Positions 38,606 through 49,828 of a stretch of DNA of 64,000 bases are shown in pieces. The notes under the pieces were generated by a model, which worked only from the letters and a program-made list of their open reading frames with translations, was not told where the DNA came from and did no database searches. Numbering within the stretch: position 1 is the stretch's first letter; each line of letters starts with the position of its first letter. Source of the stretch: Luscinia megarhynchos. Its lineage: Eukaryota > Chordata > Aves > Passeriformes > Turdidae. The translations under genes were made by a program, and so were the position numbers. The stretch covers positions 16,346,360 through 16,410,359 of the forward strand of contig JAPFBE010000003.1 in assembly GCA_034336665.1 (NCBI GenBank). The letters run 5' to 3'.

Positions 38606-38995
38606 CTATTTATATTGGAAAAAAGCATGAGAAGACTGGAGGGGAGGATCCAGCCTTTCCACCACAGTGTCTGAACTCAGGTCATCAGTGTCCCTGCCCA
38701 TTCTTAAAAACACCTACCTCTTTCCAGTGAATATGCAAGAAGCCAAGGAGTGACTGCTTCACTATCTTCCTAAAATAGATCTGGGTGGGTCAATGACACT
38801 GTCATGCACTCTTTACAAGTATAAAAGGTCTTTAGTCATATTAATCCTCCTCCACCAAAGAGTGCAACATCTCATCATGTGAATGAAGCCTGCAGTGTAA
38901 CAAACATCTCTCTTGGCTGAAGTGAGGCTGCATGAACAACAGCAGCTCTGGTGTTTTCCACACACTTTTTTTTGTAACCTTAATTATGTCCTTTC

Positions 38996-39001
38996 AATAA
39001 A
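38996..39001 (+). terminator. candidate poly(A) signal AATAAA
   Basis: AATAAA is preceded by T-rich sequence and followed within 30 bases by 'ggagttttggattttttcat', a GT/T-rich downstream element. This is a plausible 3' end for a transcript arriving from the left, with no assigned exon. Confidence 0.3.
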
Positions 39002-39109
39002 GACTTTCAGGAGTTTTGGATTTTTTCATGCATAAGATATTTAATAATAGATACCAGACAAAAATCTCTGTACAGTAAATCAATGGATTTTTTTTTATCC
39101 CATTCACAG

Positions 39110-39196
39110 AAAACCCCATCTCCAGAGGTGATCAAACCAGAAGAGGCAGAGAAAACTGAAGAACTGTTGGTTTTTCAGAAGATCCCTCCACAATAG
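39110..39196 (+). other. candidate terminal coding exon (unconfirmed)
   Basis: A strong acceptor, 'ggatttttttttatcccattcacag', precedes a frame open from the first base. It starts KTPSPEVIKPEEAEKTEE, continues with a short hydrophobic-polar tail ending KIPPQ, and closes at a TAG (28 codons plus stop). The E, K and P bias is typical of a cytoplasmic C-terminal tail and unlike the surrounding chance frames. About 400 bp downstream lies AATAAA at 39603. Entry in phase 0 fits the exit phase of the candidate exon at 21927-21960. I cannot identify the gene. If it is real, upstream exons may lie before this window or within it. Confidence 0.3.
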
Positions 39197-42100
39197 AAGA
39201 CAAACTTCTCAACAGGCTTTACTTGGAATTGCTGTAAAAAGTAGATCTCACATGAGAGCTGTAAAGTTTGTTGGAGAAGAGCTGACTTTGCTTTTAGGGA
39301 GTGGTGACACAGGGCTGAAGTGGTGATACACAGTGAAACAACCAGATGCAGGAGAAGAGAGAGACTTGCCTGAAAGGCCAGCACTGAATATTAGCAAGCT
39401 GGTATAACAGGGGTTGTGCTGCTCAAATAGCTGAAGAGGCACTTGGTGCACGAGATGAGCATCCTGTACTGTATCTCAAGACATATTTCCCTTTACAAAA
39501 CAGTTGCATGTACAGTCCCCAAGGCTTTTTGTTTATCCCCTAGGTTTCCTGGGGTGACAGAAGAGGTTTACTTGTTTTTAAACATTATGCTTCCTGTCTC
39601 TGAATAAAACTGGTGATGTTTATGACACTCAGTGCTCTCCAGGTATTTATCAGCTGTACAGAGTGCAACAGGCCAGTGAATAATTCTCATATTGCTACAA
39701 TTAAGCCACTTCAAACTCCATCACTGGTTGAATTCCTGGTGAGGCTTTTGTCTCTAAATATACTTCTAAAGCAAGTAATTACTTGTGCTGAAGGTTAAAA
39801 AAAAGTAGAAAAGAAACCTCAAATCCATCCTCTTTGTTTGTCAGATATTGGTAACTTTGCTTCATTTCACAACCATTATGTTTTCAAAAGGTAAAACAAA
39901 CAAGGGACAGTGGAGTGACTGCTGAGGTTTAAAAAAGATTAACATGAAGACCTGTCTAGAACAGACTGCATTAAGACTATACACAAATGTTCCTCTGACC
40001 TCCCTCTTGAACCCTGTGTTTTGCTAGCACCTAACTTAACCTGCTTGGCATGAAAGTAAGCAGTGAGTCAGTCTTAAGCCTCCATCAATGAATGCTAGTA
40101 GAAGAAAACATCAACAGTATTTATTTTTTACATAAATCCTAACACCAGGAAGACAATGTAGCAATGGCATGAAGAAAATATATTGGACACAGAATTTCTC
40201 ATTCTTGTACATTAGAAGACAGGCTTCCAGGTTACTCCAGGTACTGCTAGTGGCTTGTAGGGCAATTCCCTCTGGTCCCTGAGTGGCCTGGACCTTTATC
40301 CACACACTGATCCATCTCTGTCTTGCATAACAACCCTCCTGCAACAGGTCCTCAAAAGTGTTTCCAGATCATTGCTTCCAATAGGGTAAGGTCGAGCTCA
40401 GAAGTTAAATTTCAGAATCCATGTCTCTTTGCTTACCACTCTCTGACAGACAAGTAACATTTATTACTGGCTAAAGCATGCATCAGGTCTGTGTGTGCTT
40501 TCAGACACAGCCCACTGCAAAATGGGGTGCAGGTATTAGGGTCCCAAAGGTTCAACAGTAACCTTTCTAAAATGAAGTTTTTCCTTCCTGCCAGATCATG
40601 CACATAAATCAACACTGAAGAAGACAATACAGGAACATTTGTATTGACTAGCATTTTAGCCTAAAAGTAACAGCAAAGTAGGGAATATATTTGTCCTAAA
40701 AGACAAAAATTACCTAGTAGAAGATGGGAAAAGGACTGTAAGACAGCGAAAAGCACAGAATAGATTCAGGCAGAGGGGAAAGATGAAATAAATTTTATTT
40801 TTATCCCCTTAAAATACAATACCACACAGCAATTTCTGCAATCCAGACCAATGATCCTCCTTTACTTCACAGAGTTTGAAAGAAGGGAAGAGAGAGAAGA
40901 AGAAAAAAATGGAGCTTCTCTAGCAATGTGGATGTTGTGCCAGGGTGCCTGTCAAGTGCTGCAGCAGTGGTATCAAAGCACTAATTCCTCTTTGCCACAC
41001 TGCAGAGAGCCAGTGGCACCTCAGCAGATTCCAGCTGCACCTCAGCAATGCCCAGCAGAGCAGCTGCACCCCGAGAGCAGCTCCCTTGCACGTCCCTGAG
41101 CTGTCAGCTTGCAGCACATCCCTGCAGCCACCCGGGTGGGAGGCCAGCACAGGGGGAAGGCTCACAGTGACCTGCCCAAACACCTCTGCAGACTGGGAAT
41201 CCCAGTCAAAGCTCACCCAGTCCTACTGCAACCTCCTGCAAACAAACCTGACAAGGAAAGCCAACTACAGAATACATTTCAAGCCTCACCTGCTCTCCCA
41301 AGAGAAGCTCTACAAGCTAAAAGCATTTTGATGGCCTACCTGAAATGTCTGTCTGGCTAAAGTGACCTACAAATACCAAGGTACAGCACATCCTTTGTTC
41401 CACTTGCCTCAGTTTGGGACACCAAGTGCTGTATTTAATGTTGGGGGGTAATCACAACACAAGTCAGAACAAGGAGATGGGCAACAGAAGAGCAGAGGAG
41501 CCAGGACTAGCTACCAAATTCTGGTAGAGGTAACTATTATCATCTGAAGGGTATGTTGACAAATATTTTATGATGGGGACTATGAATCCTTTTCATCAGC
41601 TACAAAGATGCTTCCAGAGTAAAACTGTCTTTACTCATTACTCTATAACTACAAACCTGAAAGAAGGAATGGGAAACAGCCAATTTGCAAAACTGTGCTG
41701 TGTGAGCAGGACAGGCACTCCCTGCTGCACCAGCCTCACACGTGTGCCAACACAGAGAGCAGAACACTGTGTGCACAGGGCTGATCCTTAGCACAGTATC
41801 TTCTGCTAATAATAGTGAGCCATTTGAAGAAGAAAGCAGGCCAAAAAACCAAAAACCTGGAGTCAGATTCACAGGCAAAGGTAATCAGTGCAGCTTCAGC
41901 AATACTAGCCAAGTTACATCAATTTATTCCTACTAAAGTCTGGTCCATTAAATGTGAACACCACCTTTTGGGTTTTATTTTCTCTCATTGAATTTAGGAA
42001 AATAGGCCCTTTTTTTTAAATAAAAACTTCCTTCTCACTGTCAAGCATCTGTATTTGAATTCAGTGAAAAGGGGGAAGCAGAAATTATTTTTTTTCAAAA

Positions 42101-43283
42101 ACATTTTCATCACTGTCTGTGGGGAAAAAAAATAAAAGTAAGACTGTGTACATATAGGTATAGAGAGATGTAAAAATCCCACATATGTGGCATATAACAT
42201 ACATGGCATACTCCATAGACATACCATATGCATTTGCATGTATGCTATACACACACAAACAGTGTAGACATGGGTCTGCATGGTTGTTTATAGACACCCA
42301 TAGCAGAGATGTCTGGAAAGAAGGCAAAGAGAAGCCTTCCTGCAGCCCAGACTTTCAGGCATGACCTCTCCAGGAACCAGGGTAATTGCTGCTCAGTGAC
42401 CTTGTGGAACAGAAAATTTTCTTTTCTGTAGGGTCAACTGTTGTGGAGCATTCAAGCAGGCATTTCCAGCCCTTCCACACCCTGCAGTAAGATTCTCAAA
42501 CACAGCAGTTCTCTACTAAATCCTCTGCATTTTCAGAGTCCCTTCAGCAAGGCCTGACAGGTCTCGCCCATTTTATACAAGGTACCTAAACTTATGCCTG
42601 CACTGGAATCCTTCATGCCCAAGACTAAATGCTCTGTTCCTTCATTCCAGAGAATGGTTTCATTTTTTCCTTTTCCAGCAGGAAAGTAAAAGATCTGTTG
42701 CATCTTTCCTCCCAGCAGCCTTCTGCAAGGAGCAGTGAAGGTGTTCTGGTTAGGGCAGGCACAGGTTCCCAAGGATACCCCTCTTACCCCACGTGCAGAA
42801 GAGAGGCAGGGGACAGTGCCAAAAGGAATGCCAAAGTTTGCCCTTCCCTTTTTGGAATGTCAGTGCTCATTGATCACTAAATCACTTCAATAGCTTATTA
42901 GGTTGATGTCACAGAGAGTTACTACCAGTCTTCTATTAATTTAAAAATACTAATGGGTTTTTTTGAGTGTAATTTCCTTCTAAATGAAAAATGTTCCTTG
43001 CATTAAATTATGAACATTTTGGTCTCACTAATCAGTGTGCAAGGTTGTTGATAACACAGATTTATTAGAAATTTTAAAACCACAATGTTTTTAAGGTTGC
43101 TCCATAGCTTTGTTGTCTTATTTCTTTATCATTTCAAAGGATCCCTTCCATTTGGTTTTTCCATTTGCATACAAACTGACATTCTCTTGATATATATTAT
43201 TCACAGGTTCATGTCAATACCAGCAAAAGCAGAAGCCATCAATCACTTCTCTGATGATAACAGTAAATAAATAATGCACACTT
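39197..43283. other. unique noncoding sequence or candidate 3' UTR
   Basis: 39197-39625 would be the 3' UTR of the candidate terminal exon. The rest shows no recognised repeat. A CATA-rich patch with the 12-bp palindrome CCACATATGTGG lies at 42179-42190. Confidence 0.45.
39603..39608 (+). terminator. candidate poly(A) signal AATAAA
   Basis: AATAAA lies in 'tctctgaataaaactggtga' and is followed by the GT-rich 'tggtgatgtttatg'. It sits about 410 bp past the stop codon of the candidate terminal exon at 39110, a normal 3' UTR length. Confidence 0.35.
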
Positions 43284-43405
43284 TAAACCTTCAAAGCACT
43301 GCATAAATATCAGTTTGTTTTCACAACATCCCTTTAAGCGTTGAGGAAAGCACTTTAACCATTTCACTAGACAAAAGCTCAGATTCAAGCACAGCTTAAG
43401 ACCTG
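43284..43405 (+). repeat. MIR-like SINE remnant
   Basis: 'caaagcactgcataaatatc' is followed by 'gttttcacaacatcccttta', 'gaggaaagcactttaaccat', 'ttcactagacaaaagctcag' and 'cacagcttaagacc'. The order matches the MIR core (AAAGCACTTTACAAATATTAACTC, TCACAACACCC, GTATTATCCCCATTTCACAGACAAGGAAACTGAGGCAC, AGTTAAG), allowing for the divergence of an ancient amniote element. Confidence 0.5.
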
Positions 43406-43693
43406 TACGAATAATTTTGTATATTACCCACAGAAGAACATACATTCTGATACATAACCTATACACACAAGACTGGGAAAAGCACATTTCCTCCCTCCCC
43501 TCACGAAAAAAAAATTAACTGAAGCTAACTATTTCTTATTTTTAAAAGAAAGCCAGAAAGTATTTCCCCAACAGAATTGCCATGCAGAATTACCAGACTG
43601 TGCTGCCTTTCCCTTTGGATACTGCTTCCCCACAAACATGGGGAAAGGGGAGACAACACTGCCTGCTACCTCCTAGTGTCCTCTTTCCTAAAG

Positions 43694-43800
43694 GGCACGA
43701 GGCTGGAGCAGCAGCCACACATCTTTGTAGCACCTGCAGGCACTTTTTTGTGGCCACACGTGCTGTGCCACTCTCCCATACAAGGGACAGCCACAGGCAG
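43694..43800 (+). other. candidate 107-bp exon (unconfirmed)
   Basis: The acceptor 'ctagtgtcctctttcctaaag' is strong, and the segment ends with CAG before gtatgt, a strong donor. Two frames are open; the one starting at the first base reads GTRLEQQPHIFVAPAG and onward, and exits in phase 2. A CR1 fragment begins about 25 bp past the donor. I recognise no homologue. It may be a lncRNA exon or chance. Confidence 0.18.
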
Positions 43801-43822
43801 GTATGTCAAACTCTGGGATGAT

Positions 43823-43965
43823 TGGTGAGCTTGTGGAGCCTCCATCCTCCAAGAAACATAAAACCCAGCTGGACACTGCTCTGAACAACCTGCTGCAGCT
43901 GCCTCGAGCAGGGGTTGGTCTGGTTACTCTCCAGGGATGCCTTCTTGCCTCAATTGGTCTGTGCC
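43823..43965 (+). repeat. CR1 LINE 3' region, plus orientation
   Basis: 'gcttgtggagcctccatcct', 'aaaacccagctggacactgc', 'tctgaacaacctgctgcagc', 'gagcaggggttggtctggtt', 'actctccagggatgccttct' and 'caattggtctgtg' parallel the CR1 3' end (GTTGTGGAGCCTCCATCCTTGGAGATATTCAAAACCCGACTGGACACGGTCCTGGGCAACCTGCTCTAG, GAGCAGGGGGTTGGACTAGATGATCTCCAGAGGTCCCTTCCAACCTCAACGATTCTGTG). It is 5'-truncated. Confidence 0.88.
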
Positions 43966-45089
43966 TTCTGCATAAAGAAGTTGGGAATCCCTCACATGAA
44001 CTGCTACACTCCCATGAAAAATAAATACAAATGTTTGAGGATACCAAAGCATTTCACTGCATTTTACTTTTCTGTGGGTACAGCTAGAAATGCCATGCCC
44101 ATGGCTAGACAGAGGTCATCAACCACCCAGTCCTGCAACAAATTATATAAGGGAGCCAGACACATGAAACAAAAAATACATAGATAGAGGGCCAAAACTA
44201 GACACCTGATTCCAATATTCAGTGCAAGGAGCAGATGGATGCTCTTTGTGTTTGGAAACCTTTCAGCTCTGAAATAAAACTACTGTTCATTCTCCAACAA
44301 AAGACTGGGATCGAGTATCAAACTTTTTTTCCTTTTCTCTTTTTTGTTCAACAGCTACCAGCCAGACTTGGTAGCATCCTTCTCCCACAGTTTTCCTTCA
44401 CAGGTTAAAAAAAACCCTTCCTGCCCATTGCATCTTTGGTTATTTCACATCCATTGATCATTTTGCCTGTCCACTTAGCAGAACAAGAGCAAATAAGCAA
44501 GAAAACTAAGATAAGGCTAGATTTTTGTCCTGGAAAGGTGCAGCACTGTGCTGTTTTCCCTGTTTCCTCTCCCTTTCCCCCTCTGCTTTCATCCCTGGAG
44601 ACATTTCCAATAGCAGATAAATCAGCACTTTGAATTCTTCTTCTGATGTTGTAACAAGCTGGCAACTGGCATGACAAATAGTAGAGAGACATGTGAATAC
44701 CTAAGTCAGAAATAATGAGATTTCTTTCTCGCATTCAGCATGAAATGGGAGGCAAACAACATCACTACTGAAAACAGAGGAGTGCAAGAAGAGGTGTGGG
44801 GAAGGGAGGTACAAAGAGAGGACGTCTAATGCACTTTGTGAATTTCAGAAGAAAGATTCTCACAGGCAGCACCCTGGGAAACACAGACTGGGAAGGATGG
44901 GACGGTTGCAGAGGGCAGTGTCTCAAATGCAGGCAGCTCCACCCCACATCCCAAGGACACATCCCCCGTGGCCAAGCACTGCTGTGTGATGGAGCCAAAC
45001 GAACCAGCCCTTCAAACAAAAACATGAGGGACAAAAGGAGGAAACAAAAGAGAAAGGGAATAAAAGGTCCCAGTAAATCAATTAATGCA
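43966..45089. other. unique noncoding sequence
   Basis: No gene or repeat is recognised. A T-rich run lies at 44325-44347. Confidence 0.5.
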
Positions 45090-45270
45090 AAAGTCTGCTT
45101 CAGTTAATAGGCAGCAGTGGTAATTGCTGTCCTGCCTGTGATGAATAGGGGCTGGTTACCGTTGCACAGCTCATCCTCCCGGCACGGCTGGGAACCGGCA
45201 CAACGCTGATCTCCACTGAAAGTCTTTAATTATTGTTAAATTAATCAGGGCAGGGTGTCAGGTCTGGGTT
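45090..45270. promoter_or_regulatory. candidate conserved regulatory element
   Basis: Five CpGs lie within about 50 bases (ACCGTT, CCCGGC, CACGGC, ACCGGC, AACGCT), followed at once by TTTAATTATTGTTAAATTAATCAGG, which contains TAATTA and TTAATCA homeodomain-type cores, with CTTAATTGTCCC a little further on. As at 17.1 kb, retained CpGs sit next to TAAT cores in otherwise CpG-poor DNA. It has no coding frame of note. Conservation in other birds is untested. Confidence 0.3.
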
Positions 45271-45929
45271 CATACTTAATTGTCCCAATTTCTTGCAATC
45301 TCAGACTCCCACCTTCCCTCCTTATGCTCCCATCCCCTCCCCTGCCCATGCACCATTTTTGTATTGGTGTTTTTTACACAAAGATTTTTGAGATCCCTCA
45401 CTTCCACTACTTCGGGTCTGTGTCTTCAAAAGCCACAGTGTAACACAAAACTCTGGAAAGCAGAACTCCAGACAACCCACAAGACAGAGGGTTGAGCATT
45501 TTGCCACTAGTGCAGAATTCAGATAGAGTTGCTGTTGTTACTTCTTAACACTGGGCATGCAACCACTTCTCAGTCATGATCTCATTCTCTGGGCTGGGAG
45601 AGAACAAGGGGCATCACCATCCTAAACTTTCTTGTTCCCATTAGTGTTCATTCCATGGATCAGCTTTTGTCTAAAAAAACATAAGCAAGGTGAAAATCTG
45701 GTCTGAACTGTTTCAGTGTTCAGAGAAGAAGTTAAGAAGCCTGTCAGTGGTTAGAGAAGATTTCCACATCTTCAGATGTCTTCTTCAAAAAGCGTTAAGT
45801 TCCTAATTTCTTCCTTCTCTGTCTCCCCAAAATGAGGAGGATTGGACTAGCATACTCTATACAGTTTTCAAAGAGTTAAGCCACAAGTACATAAAAGATT
45901 GCAGCAAGGAAAAGAGGCTGTGCTCCATA

Positions 45930-46152
45930 TATAGAGAGGATAGGACAAGAAATAATGGGAGCAATTAAAGAATAATTAAGTTGTAGCAGAAGACTAGGTC
46001 AGGTGTAAGAGGGAAAAAGGCAAGTAAGAGCAGGAAATTACTTGAATAAATTTCCTAGGGAGACTGGGGTATCTGTCACCAGGGGGTATTAGGAAGCAGA
46101 CAGACATAGTCTGAAGACATTGAGGTGGTCTGAATGACTTCTTTTCGACCTA
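45930..46152 (+). repeat. ancient CR1 LINE 3' end, plus orientation
   Basis: 'gaggataggacaagaaataa' followed by tgggagcaatt, then 'acttgaataaatttcctagg' and gagactgg, and finally 'gaggtggtctgaatgacttc' followed by ttttcgacctaca, match in order an old amniote CR1 3' region (GACAGGACAAGAAGCAATGGGC, ACTGGAATAAATTACCTAGGGAGG, GGACTAGATGACCTCTTGAGGTCCCTTCC). Divergence is clearly greater than in the other CR1 copies here, and the subfamily appears to be different and older. Confidence 0.7.
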
Positions 46153-49100
46153 CAGTGAAGAATCAGACTGGTCTAAGGGGAGGGCAGTCAGAGATGAGCA
46201 AAGCAGCAGCAGGGATTCCTAGGATCTGCTCAAAATAGACCTGCAGGGACAAATCAGTACTCAAGGATTGGCACTGTAGAATTCTGAAAATTACCCATGC
46301 TCCAGTGTCAGTCCAGCCTTTACACACTACATAAACAAGATGGAATTTTCCATTATTCTTATAATGCAAACATATAATTTACAGCAAAGTTTTGGAGAAA
46401 AAAGGTACATTAAATTGGACAGTTTCTTTATTAATCAAAAAGCATAATTCTCCCAGCAGTCTGAGTTCACCATTTTCCATCACTATGCAGAAAAAGTTAG
46501 CTAGTTTTATAATGCAACCTGCATGACATAATCATGCTTCTCCCCTTTCTCACCCAGCTGAAATGATCCAAAGAGGAAGGCACCAAGGGGAAGTACTGCA
46601 AAATCAAACCTGTGCAGAGCCAGCATAAGCAATATTTTACTTTCTTTTTTAGCATAGGTTAAAGATGACTTCATGGAGATTGTTCAGAAAGTTCCTTCAT
46701 TATTTGCAGGTCCTTGACAAAAGCAAGTTTACTGCTTTGAGGAATATATTATCAATAGATGCCCAACCTAAGTGATCTAATGCATTTAACACTGTGGGGC
46801 TGCTCACAAAGAACTTGGCCATAAATCTGACAGAAGGAGAAAGAATTGAATTCTGAAATCTCTGGTAGGATCCTTAGTCATTTATTCCTTCATGTTACTA
46901 TATGACTTCTTTACTTACAGCTTCTCACTAATAAGTAAAAAACCTCCAACCTGCTGAAGTAAGACTGTATAAGACTATATCTTTGCATAATTACATTTGA
47001 TAAGGAAGCACTTTAAATAAAATGTGGTTGTTGTATCACTACAGTGATTCTTCCTTTCATTTCTAAAAATGGAGACAAATTAGCAAGTCTTTATTATGCT
47101 AGAAAAAGGCATCTAGCTTCTCATTGGCACTCCCATATTTGCTTGTCTCAGTTTTACATTCATCAGCGGTGATCTAATTTACATCTTTTTATTTGCACTG
47201 GAGTGGCAATTTAGGATCATTGTGCAATCCCAGCAATATGTGCCACACTGCACAGCTCTGACCTCCTCATTGTGCTGTAAGCAAGGAATCTAACACCAAC
47301 AAAAGTGAGGCAAGAGTTTCTCTTCACCTAATTGACTGCTTTCAGCTCCAAGACCTTATTTTGGGATGGTTGAGGGAAGGGAAACTCTGGGAAAGAGAAG
47401 AGCAAGAAACAAGAAGAGGGAGCACAATGAGATTCACTCCCTCAGAAGAAAGTCTTTTGCTTTTTATTCAGCCACATGAAGCAGCAAAGTTAATGTGATA
47501 AAATTGGTCTTCAAAAGATACATTTCAGTCAGCCCAGTTTTTTTTCCACTGAAAGGCAGATACAGAATGATCTACTTCAAAAGATGAATATGTTGGGGTG
47601 CCATTGTGGCAGATAGATGGACTATAGCAGACACTTCCAGAGCACTGGCCCATCTTTTTCTTCCCAAATGCAGAGATATGAATGCCTGTCTTCTCTTCAG
47701 TCCCCAAACTGCCCTAGACTAAGCAGCTCAGACAACTCGTGGTCTTCATCTGCCTCCTTATCTTGGAGTATTTTTGTTCTAATGGTACTTCTTTTAAAGA
47801 AAATAATTCTCCATTGAAACAGCATTACTATGTAATAACAAATGCTCTCACACGTGTGCATTGCATGTGCCACTTGATTTTCTGAGGGTCACTACAGGAC
47901 TTGACAAGAATGGCATTTGTGGGAGAGGTTTTTTTTTAATATATATATTAAAAGATCTATTTCACAAGTTGCTGTAGCTGAGACATATTTTTTTCCTTTT
48001 TATCTGTGTGATACTTGCATAATAAAAATCACTTTTTCATGCTATCAGGAAAGAGTAAAAGGACAGAGTGGGTAAAACCAGTTTTAGGCACAGTGCAAAC
48101 CAAATCAGGACATCATGAATTTGCTGGCACTTATTATCTTGCTTTTCTCGCCCATTGTAAGCATCATAGCATTATTTCTGAAAAATGTTCTTAAAGTCTT
48201 TTTCTGAGTTTGTTTACCCCTGGGGCTAGTATTTTGTACTGGAATTTCAGCTGTGCCAAAAGAAGAGTCAGTTAGTGTTAACCAATGCTTGGGCCCCCAT
48301 GCTTTATTCCCAGATGCCTCTTTACACTATAGTAATTCCTATGCTCTTGTTAAATAATTGGAGGTGGGGAAGATGTGAGAAGGAAGTTACATGTATTGGC
48401 TTCTACAGATGAGAACATAAAAGATACTTAAAGTTCTCTCAAATGGATAATTTCTTAATTATCTTTATAGATTTTCTGTCTGTCTTGCTATTGCTACCAC
48501 TGCATCTCATTAGGGGTTGTTTAGGCTCAGATGGTCTCACAATTGTTGTTTCATGATGCTTTTGAAAATTACTATAATTTGTTTGTTACTTGTGTTAAAA
48601 AGGCTTGAATTATGAGCTTTTTCAACAAATGTTTACTGAGTATTACAGAAACCATAATGAAATTTCACTCTGTAATACTTGGTGGTTTTATTTTTTTATG
48701 ATGTTCTTTTCTTTAATCATCTGAAGCATAACCAAACAGTTAAACCCTAAGCAGAGCTCCTAAGAGTTAAATTATGGTTAGCCTAGAGTTCTGGAGGTAG
48801 GACTTCATTAATTTGAGCAGTATGTTATTACAGCTTATACATAACAAATCATAGCCATTAGTAGCTGAAAATTATTACTTGAGGGCTAAGCAGAAACAAG
48901 ATGACAGTATTACTTGACCTTCCAGGACTGTGTGTCAATTGTCTGTTCCACAAACAAGTTCCACAGGATATACCCAGAAGAGAGGTCAAATTTAAAAAGA
49001 AATTAGTTTTTTCCCTCCTAGGAGACAAAATGTGCACTGGCAATCTTGAGTTCAGAGAAACATGAAAATGCCCTCTCCTGGCACCACTTCTTTAGAGTGG

Positions 49101-49472
49101 AGACTCAGATGATGGCCAGAGGGTCTCCACTGCCCTCTCTACAGCTGGCAGCACTTGTTAGTGCACAAGGTAACAACAGAGAACATTTTAGATGGCCTCA
49201 ACCTCCTCTTTAAGCACAAGATGGAAATGAACAGCCCTACTCTGAGGTGCCTGAAGGGCTATGACCCCAGACCTGTCAGCAGGGAGAACAGAGCTATTTG
49301 TCACATTAGAATATCATCTTCCTTCTCAAAGTACTGCACTCAGTTTATATAAAAAAATATATCCTTAGAATGTGTCTTCTCCATTTTCAATCTGTTTTGC
49401 TTGTGGGCTTGCCAACAAGAACCTGTGACCAGCCTTTCTCACTGTGTGACAGAATGTGCGTGCTCTCCGCAG
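46153..49472. other. unique noncoding sequence
   Basis: No recognised repeat or gene. 47934-47953 is a perfect 20-bp AT palindrome. 47100-47290 is a moderately complex stretch that reads like conserved noncoding DNA, but I have no evidence beyond texture. A 25-bp splice-bounded segment at 49145-49169 was considered too weak to call. Confidence 0.45.
47934..47953. repeat. perfect 20-bp AT palindrome
   Basis: TTTTAATATATATATTAAAA is identical to its own complement read backwards and could form a short cruciform. Confidence 0.95.
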
Positions 49473-49647
49473 GCTCTACAACAGGACACCTTCCAGAAAC
49501 AGCAGCAAATCAGAGCAAAAGGCCCTCAGGAAGATGAGTAATGCAGAGAGAAAAGGGAGAGATTTTGGTGTGCCAAAAGTGCTTCTGTCAGTCAGGATAC
49601 AGCTCCTCACCCCAACAGCAAATGCCAAAGTGATAGAGCAGGCACAG
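49473..49647 (+). other. candidate exon 1 of four-segment model
   Basis: The acceptor 'gaatgtgcgtgctctccgcag' is followed by a 175-base segment with an open frame that starts LYNRTPSRNSSKSEQKALRK and continues with charged and hydrophobic residues, ending EQAQ before a CAG/gtttgt donor of moderate strength. It enters in phase 2 and exits in phase 0. The next candidate exon begins 100 bases downstream in phase 0. The composition (K, R, S, E rich, no low-complexity repeats) is protein-like. The protein is not recognised. Confidence 0.22.
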
Positions 49648-49747
49648 GTTTGTTGAGAGAGGAGCAGGGAGATAGGATGGGCTGCCTGGCCCACACCTCT
49701 CCAGTTACTCTGCTGTCCTCTCACCTCTACCACCATATTCTTTTCAG

Positions 49748-49828
49748 TACTGCAGACACTCTGGTGCTTTCCAAAAGAGCTGCCTCTGCCTGGTGGCACT
49801 GCTGGAGCAAACCAGCTCATTTGAGCTG
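49748..49828 (+). other. candidate exon 2 of four-segment model
   Basis: It is preceded by a long pyrimidine tract ending 'ccaccatattcttttcag', one of the best acceptors in the window, and followed by gtaagt, a near-consensus donor. The 81-base segment is open in phase 0 throughout (27 codons, starting YCRHSGAFQKSCLCL). Another frame is also open. The preceding intron would be only 100 bases, short but possible in birds. The protein is not recognised. Confidence 0.25.

Noticed and set aside
46889..46960. Minus-strand 35-bp segment between 'tcttacttcag' and gtaagt
   Set aside because: Isolated, very short, AT-rich and without any partner exon.
49145..49169. 25-bp splice-bounded segment
   Set aside because: Too short, donor (gtaaca) mediocre, and no phase-consistent role in the 49-53 kb model.
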